Positions 6,924 to 14,391 of a DNA stretch of 22,364 nt are shown piece after piece. This DNA is from CAZXCK01 sp964639225 (GTDB taxonomy: Bacteria > Chloroflexota > Anaerolineae > Aggregatilineales > Phototrophicaceae). The translations under genes were made by a program, and so were the position numbers. A model generated the notes under the pieces. It saw only the letters and a program-made list of their open reading frames with translations. It was not told where the DNA came from and ran no database searches. The number at the start of each line of letters is the position of its first letter. Within the stretch, counting starts at the first letter, position 1. The stretch spans positions 1 through 22,364 of the forward strand of contig CAZXCK010000070.1 in NCBI GenBank assembly GCA_964639225.1, given 5' to 3'.

Positions 6924-7912
6924 GCCGCCATACCATGCACCCGCCGCACAGCGTCAATAACAACGGCGGGCTGTTCCAGGTGGATAAAATGCCCGGATTC
7001 CGGCACAACGACGTGCTCCGCCCGCGCCGACCGCGCCGCGACTTCCGCCTGGAGTTCGTGCCACACGCGCTCGATTTCGGCGGCGGTCACGGAATCCCAG
7101 CCGGCGAAAGCGTCGCGCCGGCCATGCTGGAGCACCGCCAGCGGCAAATCGGCGCGAACATCAGCATGGCGGCCTGTCTGTCGCAGCGTAATCTCCAGGT
7201 TGTCGAGCTGCTGCACAATCGCCTGCCACTGCGTCACACTCGAATACAGCGCCCGGCTGGCCGGAGTTGTCGCCAGCGGCAGGCTGCCGAATAGTCCCCC
7301 CAGCGACGGAATCGCGTCCAGCCGAATCAGCCCACGCACCACGCCAAAGCGCGCCAGCAGCGGCATAAGTTTGAGCGCGCGCCGTCGAGTCTGCTCACGC
7401 TGCCACACGACATCCGGCAGCGAGTCGAACAGGCGCTCGTGCAGCGAGTCGACCAGCACCATCCCGGCCACTTCTCGCGGATAACACGACGCATACAGCC
7501 GGGCGTGCAGCCCGCCAATCGAATGACCCACCAGCACGTAAGGCGGCTCGACTCCCGCCCGCCGCAGCACCGAACGCAGCGCCCCGATCTCGTGCAGGCC
7601 GGTGCGCCGGTACGGGTCACCAGGGTCACTCCAACCCACACCCGCCCGGTCATAAGCGTAAACCGGCGCATAATCAGCGATGCCGCGTTGGACTGCTTCC
7701 CATTCCAGGCTGCTGCCACTCAACCCCGCGCACAGAATCACCGCCGGGCCGGGCCTGTCCTCGCCCATCCCCAGCAGATGCAGCCGCCGCCCGCCAGTAT
7801 CTACCAGACGACCCGGCGCGGGATAACGCCCGGTGTCGCGTTGCGCCGCGATCCGCTGCAGCGCGGCCCCCGTCACCAGCATAATCGCCATCCATTGCAG
7901 CAGTCTGCGCAT
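6911..7912 (-). CDS. Alpha/beta hydrolase, membrane-anchored or exported
   Basis: A 333-residue alpha/beta-hydrolase-fold protein. The first ~20 residues (MRRLLQWMAIMLVTGAAL) look like a signal anchor or signal peptide, so it probably acts at or outside the membrane. The nucleophile elbow GHSIGG has Ser131, LVDSLHE follows at the usual acid strand, and ESGHFIHLEQP near residue 306 carries the catalytic His, so the triad looks complete. The substrate is unknown. An in-frame GTG six bases upstream (7918) is a possible start, but GGGGA is better spaced for the ATG at 7912. It sits 36 nt after trpB. The last four residues and the TAG stop are encoded inside a repeat hairpin, so the C-terminus may have been reshaped by repeat insertion. 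Confidence 0.85.
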   Translation of the reverse strand: MRRLLQWMAIMLVTGAALQRIAAQRDTGRYPAPGRLVDTGGRRLHLLGMGEDRPGPAVILCAGLSGSSLEWEAVQRGIADYAPVYAYDRAGVGWSDPGDPYRRTGLHEIGALRSVLRRAGVEPPYVLVGHSIGGLHARLYASCYPREVAGMVLVDSLHERLFDSLPDVVWQREQTRRRALKLMPLLARFGVVRGLIRLDAIPSLGGLFGSLPLATTPASRALYSSVTQWQAIVQQLDNLEITLRQTGRHADVRADLPLAVLQHGRRDAFAGWDSVTAAEIERVWHELQAEVAARSARAEHVVVPESGHFIHLEQPAVVIDAVRRVHGMAAGAL

Positions 7913-7948
7913 GTTCACCCGTCCCCGATCCGCCTGACAGCCCGCAAT

Positions 7949-9175
7949 CTACAACCGCCCGTCCAGCGCGTTGATAGCGGTGTCCAGGTCTTTGTCCCCA
8001 CGTCCGGATAAATTCACCAGGATGATGCTGTCCGGCGACATCGTCGGCGCGCGTTTGACGACTTCAGCGACCGCGTGCGCGCTCTCCAGCGCCGGGATAA
8101 TGCCCTCTAACCGGCTCAAAAGCTGAAAGGCATCCAGCGTCTCGTCATCAGTAGCCAGCGTATAAAACGCGCGTTCGATGTGACGCAGGTAGGCATGCTC
8201 CGGCCCAATCGAGGCGTAATCCAGCCCCGCCGAGATACTGTGCGTGTTGACGATCTGCCCGGTGGGCGTCTGCATGACAAACGAGCGCGTGCCGTGCAGC
8301 ACACCAGGCCGCCCAATGTCCGGGTCGGCGAAGCGCGCCGCGTGTTCGCCGCTGGCGACACCGTGCCCGCCCGCCTCCACGCCGATCAGCGCCACGTTTT
8401 CGTCGTCGCGGAAAGCGTGGAACAGACCAATAGCGTTGCTGCCGCCGCCCACACAGGCGACGCACACATCCGGCAGGCGACCAGCCATCTCGACGATCTG
8501 CTCGCGTGCCTCAACACCGATGACGCTCTGGAAATCGCGCACCATCATCGGATACGGATGCGGTCCCAGCGCCGAGCCGAGCAGGTAGAACGTGTCGCGT
8601 ACGTTCGTCACCCAATCGCGGATCGCCTCGTTGATGGCGTCCTTAAGCGTTTTGCTGCCGCTCTCCACCGGGATGACCTCAGCGCCCAGCAGCCGCATCC
8701 GAAAGACGTTCGGCTGCTGCCGGGCAATATCGACCGTACCCATGTACACATGGCAGTCCAGGCCCAGCAGAGCCGCTGCCGTCGCGCTGGCGACTCCGTG
8801 CTGGCCCGCGCCCGTCTCCGCGATGACGCGCTGCTTGCCCATGCGCTTTGCCAGCAGCGCCTGCCCCAGCGCGTTGTTGATCTTGTGCGCGCCCGTATGC
8901 GCTAAATCCTCACGCTTCAGGTAAATCTGCGCCCCGCCCAGGTGCTCGCTGAGGCGCTTCGCGTAAGTCACCGGCGTCGGACGCCCGGTATACGTCGCCT
9001 GCAGATACGCCAAATTCTGCTGGAAGTCAGGGTCGGCCATCGCCTCATCGTAAGCGGCGCTCAGTTCATTGAGCGCCGGGACCAGCGTCTCCGGCACGAA
9101 ACGCCCGCCATACTCACCGTAGTAACCACGCTCGTCGGGCACGCTGGCCGTCCGGGTTCTGATGTAACTACTCAT
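7949..9175 (-). CDS. trpB: Tryptophan synthase beta subunit
   Basis: PLP enzyme that condenses indole with serine to tryptophan. The 408 residues match the standard TrpB1 length. Seen: YGGRFVPETL at the N-terminus, KREDLAHTGAHKINNALGQ with the PLP Schiff-base Lys98, ETGAGQHG near 120, the phosphate loop GGGSNAIG (243-250) and GRGDKD at the C-terminus. The ATG at 9175 has GAGG 8 nt upstream. It is separated from trpF by the small-gene islet and from trpA by two unrelated genes and a repeat. No convincing promoter was seen in the 69 nt upstream, so it may depend on read-through from the trpE promoter or on the islet. Confidence 0.97.
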   Translation of the reverse strand: MSSYIRTRTASVPDERGYYGEYGGRFVPETLVPALNELSAAYDEAMADPDFQQNLAYLQATYTGRPTPVTYAKRLSEHLGGAQIYLKREDLAHTGAHKINNALGQALLAKRMGKQRVIAETGAGQHGVASATAAALLGLDCHVYMGTVDIARQQPNVFRMRLLGAEVIPVESGSKTLKDAINEAIRDWVTNVRDTFYLLGSALGPHPYPMMVRDFQSVIGVEAREQIVEMAGRLPDVCVACVGGGSNAIGLFHAFRDDENVALIGVEAGGHGVASGEHAARFADPDIGRPGVLHGTRSFVMQTPTGQIVNTHSISAGLDYASIGPEHAYLRHIERAFYTLATDDETLDAFQLLSRLEGIIPALESAHAVAEVVKRAPTMSPDSIILVNLSGRGDKDLDTAINALDGRL

Positions 9176-9244
9176 CCGTTCTGTCCTCGATTACGCTCAT
9201 TCAACAACGGGTTTGGTTTATGTGCTGCGTCGATCATAGTTGGC

Positions 9245-9592
9245 TTAGTCATCATCAGGTGATCGCAGGTCTTCCAGCGACAGTCGGATGCGATCTGGTG
9301 GGATATCGGACTGCTCTGTTTTGGAATAAAGTCGCAGCAGGAACACCTTATCTGCCACCTGCACGTAATAGATCACCCTGAAGCCACCACGTTTGCCACG
9401 TCGTGCCGACGGATTAGGCAACCGGACCTTGTACACGTCATAACCCACGCCGGCTATTTTGTCGCCAGGTCGTTTGTCGTTCTCCAATTGTTCGACCAGT
9501 CGGCGAATTTCGCCAATTATCCCTGGATATTTGCGCCGCAAACGCCGGATGTCCTTCTCCGCTTCAGGTGGAATATTAACCGTTGTCGGCAT
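9245..9592 (-). CDS. RelE/ParE-superfamily toxin-like protein
   Basis: A 115-residue basic protein of the RelE/ParE/HigB class. These are mRNA interferases or gyrase inhibitors, neutralised by the protein encoded just upstream. It begins PTTVNIPPEAEKDIRRL, contains RRGKRGGFRVIYYV in the middle and VFLLRLYSKTEQSDIP towards the end, the usual core strands of the family with the Arg/Lys patch. Longer in-frame starts exist (for example 9619), but they lie deeper inside the upstream gene and lack a ribosome-binding site. The ATG at 9592 overlaps the antitoxin gene by 17 nt. Which target it attacks cannot be told from sequence. Confidence 0.8.
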   Translation of the reverse strand: MPTTVNIPPEAEKDIRRLRRKYPGIIGEIRRLVEQLENDKRPGDKIAGVGYDVYKVRLPNPSARRGKRGGFRVIYYVQVADKVFLLRLYSKTEQSDIPPDRIRLSLEDLRSPDDD

Positions 9593-9836
9593 TGCCCGTG
9601 TCTTCGCGTTCGATTTCATCCAGTACATCATGAGCAGGGCGAGAGGCTCCGGCCAGTGCCTGCTCCATGCTGCGCCTAAGTCCGGCCAGAATTTCAGCTT
9701 CGGTTGGCTCGTCGTCATCAAGAAAATGCAGGATTGCCGCGCTAATCACGGACTCGACGGGTATGTTGCGACGCCGTGCTTCGTCTTGCAGCCGGTCTAA
9801 AACTTCATCACTGAGTTGCACAGTAACTTCTGTCAT
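9576..9836 (-). CDS. Ribbon-helix-helix antitoxin-like protein
   Basis: An 86-residue acidic protein. Its N-terminus (TEVTVQLSDEVLDRLQDEARRR) has the short beta strand followed by two helices of CopG/ParD-type DNA-binding antitoxins, and the C-terminal half is Asp/Glu-rich and probably unstructured until it binds the toxin. It lies directly before and overlaps the RelE/ParE-like gene, the standard antitoxin-toxin order. As in known modules, it probably represses its own transcription. Its ATG (9834-9836) overlaps the stop of the upstream 38-codon ORF as ATGA, so translation is probably coupled. Confidence 0.75.
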   Translation of the reverse strand: MTEVTVQLSDEVLDRLQDEARRRNIPVESVISAAILHFLDDDEPTEAEILAGLRRSMEQALAGASRPAHDVLDEIEREDTGNADNG

Positions 9837-9949
9837 GTCGCACCTCTGCTCAATTGGTCCACTACCTGTGAATTATCCCACGCCAGAATCTCATCGCGCC
9901 GGGCGCGCAGATCAGCCAGCGTAAGGGTAGTCTTTGACTGGTCAGTCAT
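9833..9949 (-). CDS. 38-residue ORF joining the two toxin-antitoxin-like pairs
   Basis: A 38-codon ORF, ATG at 9947-9949 and TGA at 9833-9835. Both ends overlap the neighbours as ATGA: the start with the stop of the zinc-finger gene, the end with the start of the ribbon-helix-helix gene. That double overlap is the main reason to call it a gene. Residues 11-24 (LADLRARRDEILAW) resemble the first helix of small MNT-type nucleotidyltransferase antitoxins, but the catalytic GSxARG part is absent. It may be a remnant of such a gene, a small antitoxin fragment, or only a coupling ORF. Function unknown. Confidence 0.5.
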   Translation of the reverse strand: MTDQSKTTLTLADLRARRDEILAWDNSQVVDQLSRGAT

Positions 9950-10182
9950 GATGCTTTACTGGCGTCCATCACGCTCATCTGCTCTACACGAACCGGAGTC
10001 CTGCCTTCACGCACCAGCTTGAGTACGAGGTTATGTGCCTCTGGTGTGTAGAAAATCTCTCCGCACTGGTCACACACCAGCGCAGGCAGATTCTCAATCA
10101 GATACCAGTGCCCCTGGTATTCCTGCACCCGCGAAACCAGCTTTTCTTGCAGCTTACCTTTGCAGTACATACACTCATTCAT
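9946..10182 (-). CDS. YgiT/MqsA-type zinc-finger protein (antitoxin-like)
   Basis: A 78-residue protein with two CxxC pairs, CMYC (4-7) and CDQC (37-40), the zinc-binding fold of the MqsA N-terminal domain. It contains VPAL-like NLPALVCDQCGE and YTPEAHNLVLKL segments typical of the family. Unlike E. coli MqsA it has no C-terminal helix-turn-helix domain, so it may neutralise its partner without repressing the operon. The ATG at 10182 is chosen over an upstream in-frame start because it leaves an 8-nt overlap with the DUF4258 gene. Small zinc-finger proteins of this type are commonly found beside DUF4258 genes. Confidence 0.8.
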   Translation of the reverse strand: MNECMYCKGKLQEKLVSRVQEYQGHWYLIENLPALVCDQCGEIFYTPEAHNLVLKLVREGRTPVRVEQMSVMDASKAS

Positions 10183-10492
10183 GAGCTTTCCTCGTCCTGA
10201 AATCATCTTGCCACTTATCTGGTGATGGTTCGTAGACGGTTATCACTTTTATCATCGTTGGGTAGCTTACTTGCACATGCAGATGACGCCCCGCTTGTGT
10301 TCTACCCAAAATCAGACAACTGGGTCCATATTTGTCATCAGGATAATCCTCAATGACAATTCCTCCAATAACAGCCTCTTCGATTTCGAAAGCATCGATA
10401 TCGCGTTTGATCGCCATATCGGATGCGTGATGAGTCAGGATATAGCTTCTATTCTCAAATACCTGTTTGAGCGCGTCATAGTCGGGCGGCAT
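10175..10492 (-). CDS. DUF4258 protein, probable toxin partner
   Basis: A 105-residue protein with the DUF4258 signature: ILTHHASDMAIKRDID near the N-terminus, EEAVIGGIVIEDYPDD in the middle, CLILGRTQAGRHLHVQV, then ITVYEPSPDKWQDDFRTRK. DUF4258 proteins adopt a RelE/BrnT-like fold and are often paired with YgiT-type zinc fingers as candidate toxin-antitoxin modules; toxicity is mostly inferred. The ATG at 10492 and another at 10507 are both possible, neither with a strong ribosome-binding site. A longer upstream extension would run into trpF and is rejected. The toxin-first order is the reverse of the pair downstream. It starts 37 nt after the trpF stop. Confidence 0.75.
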   Translation of the reverse strand: MPPDYDALKQVFENRSYILTHHASDMAIKRDIDAFEIEEAVIGGIVIEDYPDDKYGPSCLILGRTQAGRHLHVQVSYPTMIKVITVYEPSPDKWQDDFRTRKAHE

Positions 10493-10529
10493 GATTATCC
10501 ATAGCATCCTGTAACATCTGAGATTGCCC

Positions 10530-11192
10530 TCACCCACCCTTCGCCGCTGTGATGAACGCCGCGACCTTCTGCTGGTCCTTGACACCCGGCGCGTTATCCG
10601 GCTCGACGCCGCTGGCGACATCCACGCCCCAGGGACGCACCGCCTGCACCCGCCCGGCGACATTCTCCGGCTTGAGGCCGCCCGCCAGCATCAGACGCGG
10701 CACCGCCTCACGGACAGCCAGCGCTACCTCATCACTGGCACTGTGACCCGTCCCGCCGTACAGGTTGGGATGGTAAGCGTCCAGCAGCAGCGACGGCGCG
10801 CGCTCGTCAGCCGGGAAGAAATCTCCGTAATACGCCACATCTTCCAGCGCCATCGCCAGCGAGCCAGGGCGTATGGCCTTAAACGCCGTCCCGCGCAGTT
10901 CCCTGAGCATGACATCGGACTCGTCGCCGCTCAACTGGGCAAAATCCAGACCCACACGGTCGCAGATGGCCGCGATGTTGCTCACCACCTCGTTGGCGAA
11001 TACACCCACCAGCAGCGGACAGTCCGCGCCCAGCCGTTCCCGCAGCGTGTCACACATGATGGCCGCTTGCTGCGGGTCAAGATAGCGCGGACTGCGTTTG
11101 TAGAAGTTCAGCCCCAGCATGTCGGCCCCGGATTCAGCGGCGAAGAGCGCGTCATCCAGCGTGGTAATGCCACAGATTTTCACGTTGACCAT
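10530..11192 (-). CDS. trpF: Phosphoribosylanthranilate isomerase
   Basis: Amadori rearrangement of phosphoribosylanthranilate to CdRP, the third tryptophan-specific step. The 220-residue TIM barrel has VKICGIT with catalytic Cys7, FYKRSPRYL, LLVGVF, LLLDAY with catalytic Asp138, and the phosphate-binding LAGGLKPENV and GVDVASGVE loops. At the third strand it reads QLSGDE where QLHG is the more usual form. It is a stand-alone gene rather than fused to trpC. It starts 43 nt after trpC, with AAGG/AGGG elements upstream of ATG 11192, and is followed by the small-gene islet instead of trpB. Confidence 0.95.
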   Translation of the reverse strand: MVNVKICGITTLDDALFAAESGADMLGLNFYKRSPRYLDPQQAAIMCDTLRERLGADCPLLVGVFANEVVSNIAAICDRVGLDFAQLSGDESDVMLRELRGTAFKAIRPGSLAMALEDVAYYGDFFPADERAPSLLLDAYHPNLYGGTGHSASDEVALAVREAVPRLMLAGGLKPENVAGRVQAVRPWGVDVASGVEPDNAPGVKDQQKVAAFITAAKGG

Positions 11193-11235
11193 GTCGGCCC
11201 TGCCTTCAGCATATGCGGTCGCTTATGCTTCTATT

Positions 11236-12063
11236 CTAACGCGCTTTGCGCGCCTGGTCGCTGAACTGGCGCACAGTCGCGCCGATGTCGACCGCCGTCA
11301 CCAGCGCCTCGCCCACCAGCACCGCATGCGCACCCAGTTCACCCATCTGACGCACATCAGCGGGGCCAGCGATGCCACTCTCGGCGACCAGCGTCACATC
11401 GTCCGGCACCAGCGCCGCCAGCCGGGCTGTCGTGCCCAGATCAGTGTTGAACGAACGCAGATCACGGTTGTTGATTCCCAGCAGCGACGCCCCCAGGCTC
11501 AAGGCCCGCTCCAGCTCAGACTCGTCGTGAATCTCGACCAGCGCCGCCATCCCCAGCTCACTGATGAGCGCGTGCAGATCGGCCATCTGGCGATCTTCGA
11601 GCGCCGCCGCGATCAGCAGCACCGCGTCCGCGCCAGCCGCCCGCGCCTCGTAGACCTGGCACGGGTCGATGACAAAATCCTTGCGCAGCAGCGGCACATC
11701 GACCGCCATCCGCACCGCCTGCAGATGCTCCAGGCTGCCCTGGAAAAAAGGCGCGTCCGTCAGCACCGAGATCGCCGCCGCGCCGTTACCGGCATAAGTT
11801 GTGGCCAACCGCACCGGGTCGAAATCGGCCAGCAGCAGACCCTTGCTCGGCGACGCTTTCTTGACCTCGGCGATCAGCGCCACCGTCGCCTCAGCGGATT
11901 CGCTGCGCTGCCGGATGGCCCCGGTAAAATCGCGTGGCGCGGGCTGCTGCTGCGCGGCGTCCTGGTAGCGGGCCACCGCCGCCGGCGTTCGACTGGCGGC
12001 GATATCCGCCGTCTTCTGCGCCAGTATGCGATCCAGAAACGTGTTCGTCTTGATGTAGCTCAT
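11236..12063 (-). CDS. trpC: Indole-3-glycerol phosphate synthase
   Basis: Decarboxylates and closes the ring of CdRP to indole-3-glycerol phosphate. The 275 residues begin with the N-terminal extension ILAQKTADIA that caps the barrel. Catalytic residues are in EVKKASPSKG (Glu66, Lys68) and LLRKDFVID (Lys128). LVEIHDESELERAL, LLGINNRDLRSF and VAESGI complete the family motifs. The ATG at 12063 has GAGG about 10 nt upstream. It is 33 nt after trpD in the same unit. Confidence 0.96.
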   Translation of the reverse strand: MSYIKTNTFLDRILAQKTADIAASRTPAAVARYQDAAQQQPAPRDFTGAIRQRSESAEATVALIAEVKKASPSKGLLLADFDPVRLATTYAGNGAAAISVLTDAPFFQGSLEHLQAVRMAVDVPLLRKDFVIDPCQVYEARAAGADAVLLIAAALEDRQMADLHALISELGMAALVEIHDESELERALSLGASLLGINNRDLRSFNTDLGTTARLAALVPDDVTLVAESGIAGPADVRQMGELGAHAVLVGEALVTAVDIGATVRQFSDQARKAR

Positions 12064-12096
12064 GCGGTTAAATCCTCGTCTAATAAATCTTTAGCT

Positions 12097-13128
12097 TCAG
12101 TTGACCAATTCCCGACTGTACGCGATCAGCCGGTCCAGCCGATCCACCGCCGCGCCGCTGTCGATGATCTCACCGGCCAGCTTAATCCCCGTGCCGATGT
12201 CATCGGCTTTACCACCGGCCACCAGCGCCGCCCCCGCGTTGAGCACCACCACGTCGCGCTTGGCATCGCGGATTTCACCGCTGAGGACACCGCGCAGAAT
12301 ACGGGCGTTTTCCGGCGCATCGCCGCCCAGCAGATCGTTGATGTGCGCGCCCTCAAAACCATATTCGATGGGATCCAGCGTGAAGGTCTTTACCATGCCG
12401 TCGTCATAATGGCTGATGGTGTTGGGGCCGGTGGTCGTCAGCTCGTCGATGCCGCCGTAACCGCTGACGACCATCGCCGATTTGGCGCCCAGTTCGCCCA
12501 GCACATAGGCCAGCAGCTCAGTGAGATCAGGTGCGAACACGCCCAGGAGCTGCCGCCGCGCCCCGGCGGGGTTGGTCAGCGGCCCCAGAATGTTAAAAAT
12601 GGTGCGCACACCAACCGCCCGGCGCGGACCGATGGCGTAGCGCATGGCCGGGTGCAGCTTCTGCGCGAACAGAAAGCCGATGCCCACCTCATCGATGCAT
12701 TGGCCCACCTGCTCGGCGGTCAGGTCCAGGTTGAGACCCATCTCGCCCAGCACGTCGGCGCTGCCGCAGCGGCTGGACGCCGCCCGGTTGCCGTGCTTGG
12801 CCACCGGAATCCCCGCGCCAGCAGCCACAAACGCGACCGTCGTGCTGATGTTAAACGTCCCGGAACGGTCACCGCCGGTCCCGCACGTATCCAGCAGATC
12901 GACACCGGCGAAGCGCGTGGGCACGCGCTCGGCGTTGGCGCGCATCGCCATCGCGCTGCCGGTGATCTCAGGCTGAGTCTCGCCCTTCATACGCAGGCCC
13001 ATCAGGTAAGCGCCAATCTGCGCGTCGTCGGCGTCGCCCTGCATAATCTGGTTCATGACCGCCTCGGCCTCGATGGCCTGCAGATGGCCAAAGCGGGTAA
13101 TAATGTCGATTGCACGTTTGATGTCCAT
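12097..13128 (-). CDS. trpD: Anthranilate phosphoribosyltransferase
   Basis: Transfers phosphoribose from PRPP to anthranilate. The 343-residue length is typical. DTCGTGGDRSGTFNIST (residues 80-96, with the PRPP-binding GTGGD at 83-87), AKHGNRAASSRCGSADVLE-like sequence from 110, and FNILGPLTNPA are all present. The reading frame stays open upstream to about 13482, but that extension overlaps trpG. The ATG at 13128 yields the standard N-terminus, lies 8 nt after the trpG stop and has GAAGG upstream. It is not fused to trpG. Confidence 0.97.
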   Translation of the reverse strand: MDIKRAIDIITRFGHLQAIEAEAVMNQIMQGDADDAQIGAYLMGLRMKGETQPEITGSAMAMRANAERVPTRFAGVDLLDTCGTGGDRSGTFNISTTVAFVAAGAGIPVAKHGNRAASSRCGSADVLGEMGLNLDLTAEQVGQCIDEVGIGFLFAQKLHPAMRYAIGPRRAVGVRTIFNILGPLTNPAGARRQLLGVFAPDLTELLAYVLGELGAKSAMVVSGYGGIDELTTTGPNTISHYDDGMVKTFTLDPIEYGFEGAHINDLLGGDAPENARILRGVLSGEIRDAKRDVVVLNAGAALVAGGKADDIGTGIKLAGEIIDSGAAVDRLDRLIAYSRELVN

Positions 13129-13136
13129 AGTTAGCG

Positions 13137-13715
13137 TTATACCTTCACGAACTGGTTTTCCAGGAAATTCTTCAGAATACGCGGCCCATAGGTAGTCAGA
13201 ACACTCTCCGGGTGGAACTGTACACCCACCACCGGATGCTCGCGGTGGCGCAGCCCCATAATCTCGCCCTCTTCGGTGAAGGCGATGATGTCCAGCGACT
13301 CCGGCAGCGAGTCCTCTTCCACGATCAGGCTGTGGTAGCGCGTGGCCTCGAACGGCACCGGAATACCGGTAAACAGCGGATCGCGCTTGTGATACACCAT
13401 GCTGGTCTTGCCATGCATCAACCGACCGGCCCGGCTGACGACGCCGCCATACGCCTGCCCGATGCACTGGTGACCCAGGCACACGCCCAGCACCGGCGTC
13501 ACCGGCCCCAGTTCGCGGATGACATCCAGCGACACGCCGCCATCGTCCGGTGTACCCGGCCCCGGCGAAATGACAATGTGAGACGGACTGAGCAGGCGAA
13601 TCTCGTCCAGCGTCGTCTGGTCGTTGCGCACCACCTGAAGATCGGCGCCCATTTCGCCCATCTGCTGCACCAGGTTATAAGTAAAGCTGTCGTAGTTGTC
13701 GATGACCAGAATCAC
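13137..13715 (-). CDS. trpG: Anthranilate synthase component II (glutamine amidotransferase)
   Basis: Hydrolyses glutamine and passes ammonia to TrpE; members of this family can also serve p-aminobenzoate synthase (PabA). The 192-residue class I amidotransferase begins ILVIDNYDSFTYNLVQ. It has ISPGPGTP (49-56) for the oxyanion region, GVCLGHQ with nucleophile Cys79, and the catalytic His168/Glu170 in FHPES. It starts one base after the stop of the phosphatase-like gene. No pabB-like gene is in the window, so a dual role cannot be judged. Confidence 0.96.
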   Translation of the reverse strand: MILVIDNYDSFTYNLVQQMGEMGADLQVVRNDQTTLDEIRLLSPSHIVISPGPGTPDDGGVSLDVIRELGPVTPVLGVCLGHQCIGQAYGGVVSRAGRLMHGKTSMVYHKRDPLFTGIPVPFEATRYHSLIVEEDSLPESLDIIAFTEEGEIMGLRHREHPVVGVQFHPESVLTTYGPRILKNFLENQFVKV

Positions 13716-13716
13716 C

Positions 13717-14382
13717 TTACTTCTTCCTCTCCATTCGCGGCATATGGCGGCTCTCCAGCCCTTCCAGATGCGTGCTGTCGTCCATCATTACCAACTGCCA
13801 GCCCTCACTTTCGACATCCCAGGCCAGCGTCGTCACACCCGAATTGCCGAAGATCGCCTCGCTCAGATCGGTGTCCGGCAGCAGATTTTCCAGTATCAGC
13901 CGGATGGTTTCCGTGTGGACGACAACGGCAACGGTCACCGGCTCTTCAAAGCTGGCGCCCTGCTCGATGATCTCGCTCACACACTCGCGGACGCGCACAC
14001 GGACCTCAGCACGGGACTCGCCGCCCGGCACGCGGTAGTTCTCCGGGTCTTTGACGAGCTGCTCGTGTTCGTCGTAGTACCAGCCGTGAATCTCCGGCAC
14101 ATTGAGACCCTGCCAGTAGCCGATATGGCGCTCCCGCAGCCGGGCATCAAACTGTGGTTTGCGGTTGAGCACCTCAGCCAGAATATGGGCGGTGTCACGG
14201 GCGCGCCGCAGATCACTGGAATACAGCGCCACCACGCCGATATGCCGCAGAAAGTTCGCCAGCCGCTGCACCTGCACCCTGCCGTACTCGTTGAGCGGAG
14301 CAGCCACCCAGCCCTGCATGCGGCCTTGCAGATTCCAGTCAGTCTCACCAGGTCGAATCAGGATTACACGTTTTAATGGCAT
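13717..14382 (-). CDS. Histidine-phosphatase-superfamily protein lacking the catalytic His
   Basis: A 221-residue protein of the phosphoglycerate-mutase-like (histidine phosphatase) fold. The N-terminal motif, normally LVRHGETxWN, here reads LIRPGETDWN, with Pro11 at the phospho-accepting histidine position (codon CCT, clearly read). Other family residues are kept: SSDLRRARDTA near 55-65, LRERHIGYWQG (Glu84) and VVVHTETIR, whose His156 matches the second catalytic histidine. By family knowledge, loss of the first His should abolish phosphatase or mutase chemistry, so it may be a binding or regulatory pseudoenzyme. It lies 9 nt after trpE and 1 nt before trpG, so it is cotranscribed between two subunits of one enzyme. 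Confidence 0.85.
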   Translation of the reverse strand: MPLKRVILIRPGETDWNLQGRMQGWVAAPLNEYGRVQVQRLANFLRHIGVVALYSSDLRRARDTAHILAEVLNRKPQFDARLRERHIGYWQGLNVPEIHGWYYDEHEQLVKDPENYRVPGGESRAEVRVRVRECVSEIIEQGASFEEPVTVAVVVHTETIRLILENLLPDTDLSEAIFGNSGVTTLAWDVESEGWQLVMMDDSTHLEGLESRHMPRMERKK

Positions 14383-14391
14383 TTTTCTCTC

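Noticed and set aside
9176..9244. A dedicated trpB promoter in the 69-nt gap
   Set aside because: No pair of -35 and -10 elements with acceptable spacing could be picked out on the minus strand.
11119..13134. Long plus-strand open frame (about 670 codons) opposite trpF, trpC and trpD
   Set aside because: It is antisense to three well-supported genes, is rich in Arg, His and Gln with no family motifs, and reflects the codon bias of the G+C-rich opposite strand.
13129..13482. N-terminal extension of trpD
   Set aside because: It would overlap most of trpG's 3' half; the ATG at 13128 gives the family-typical N-terminus.
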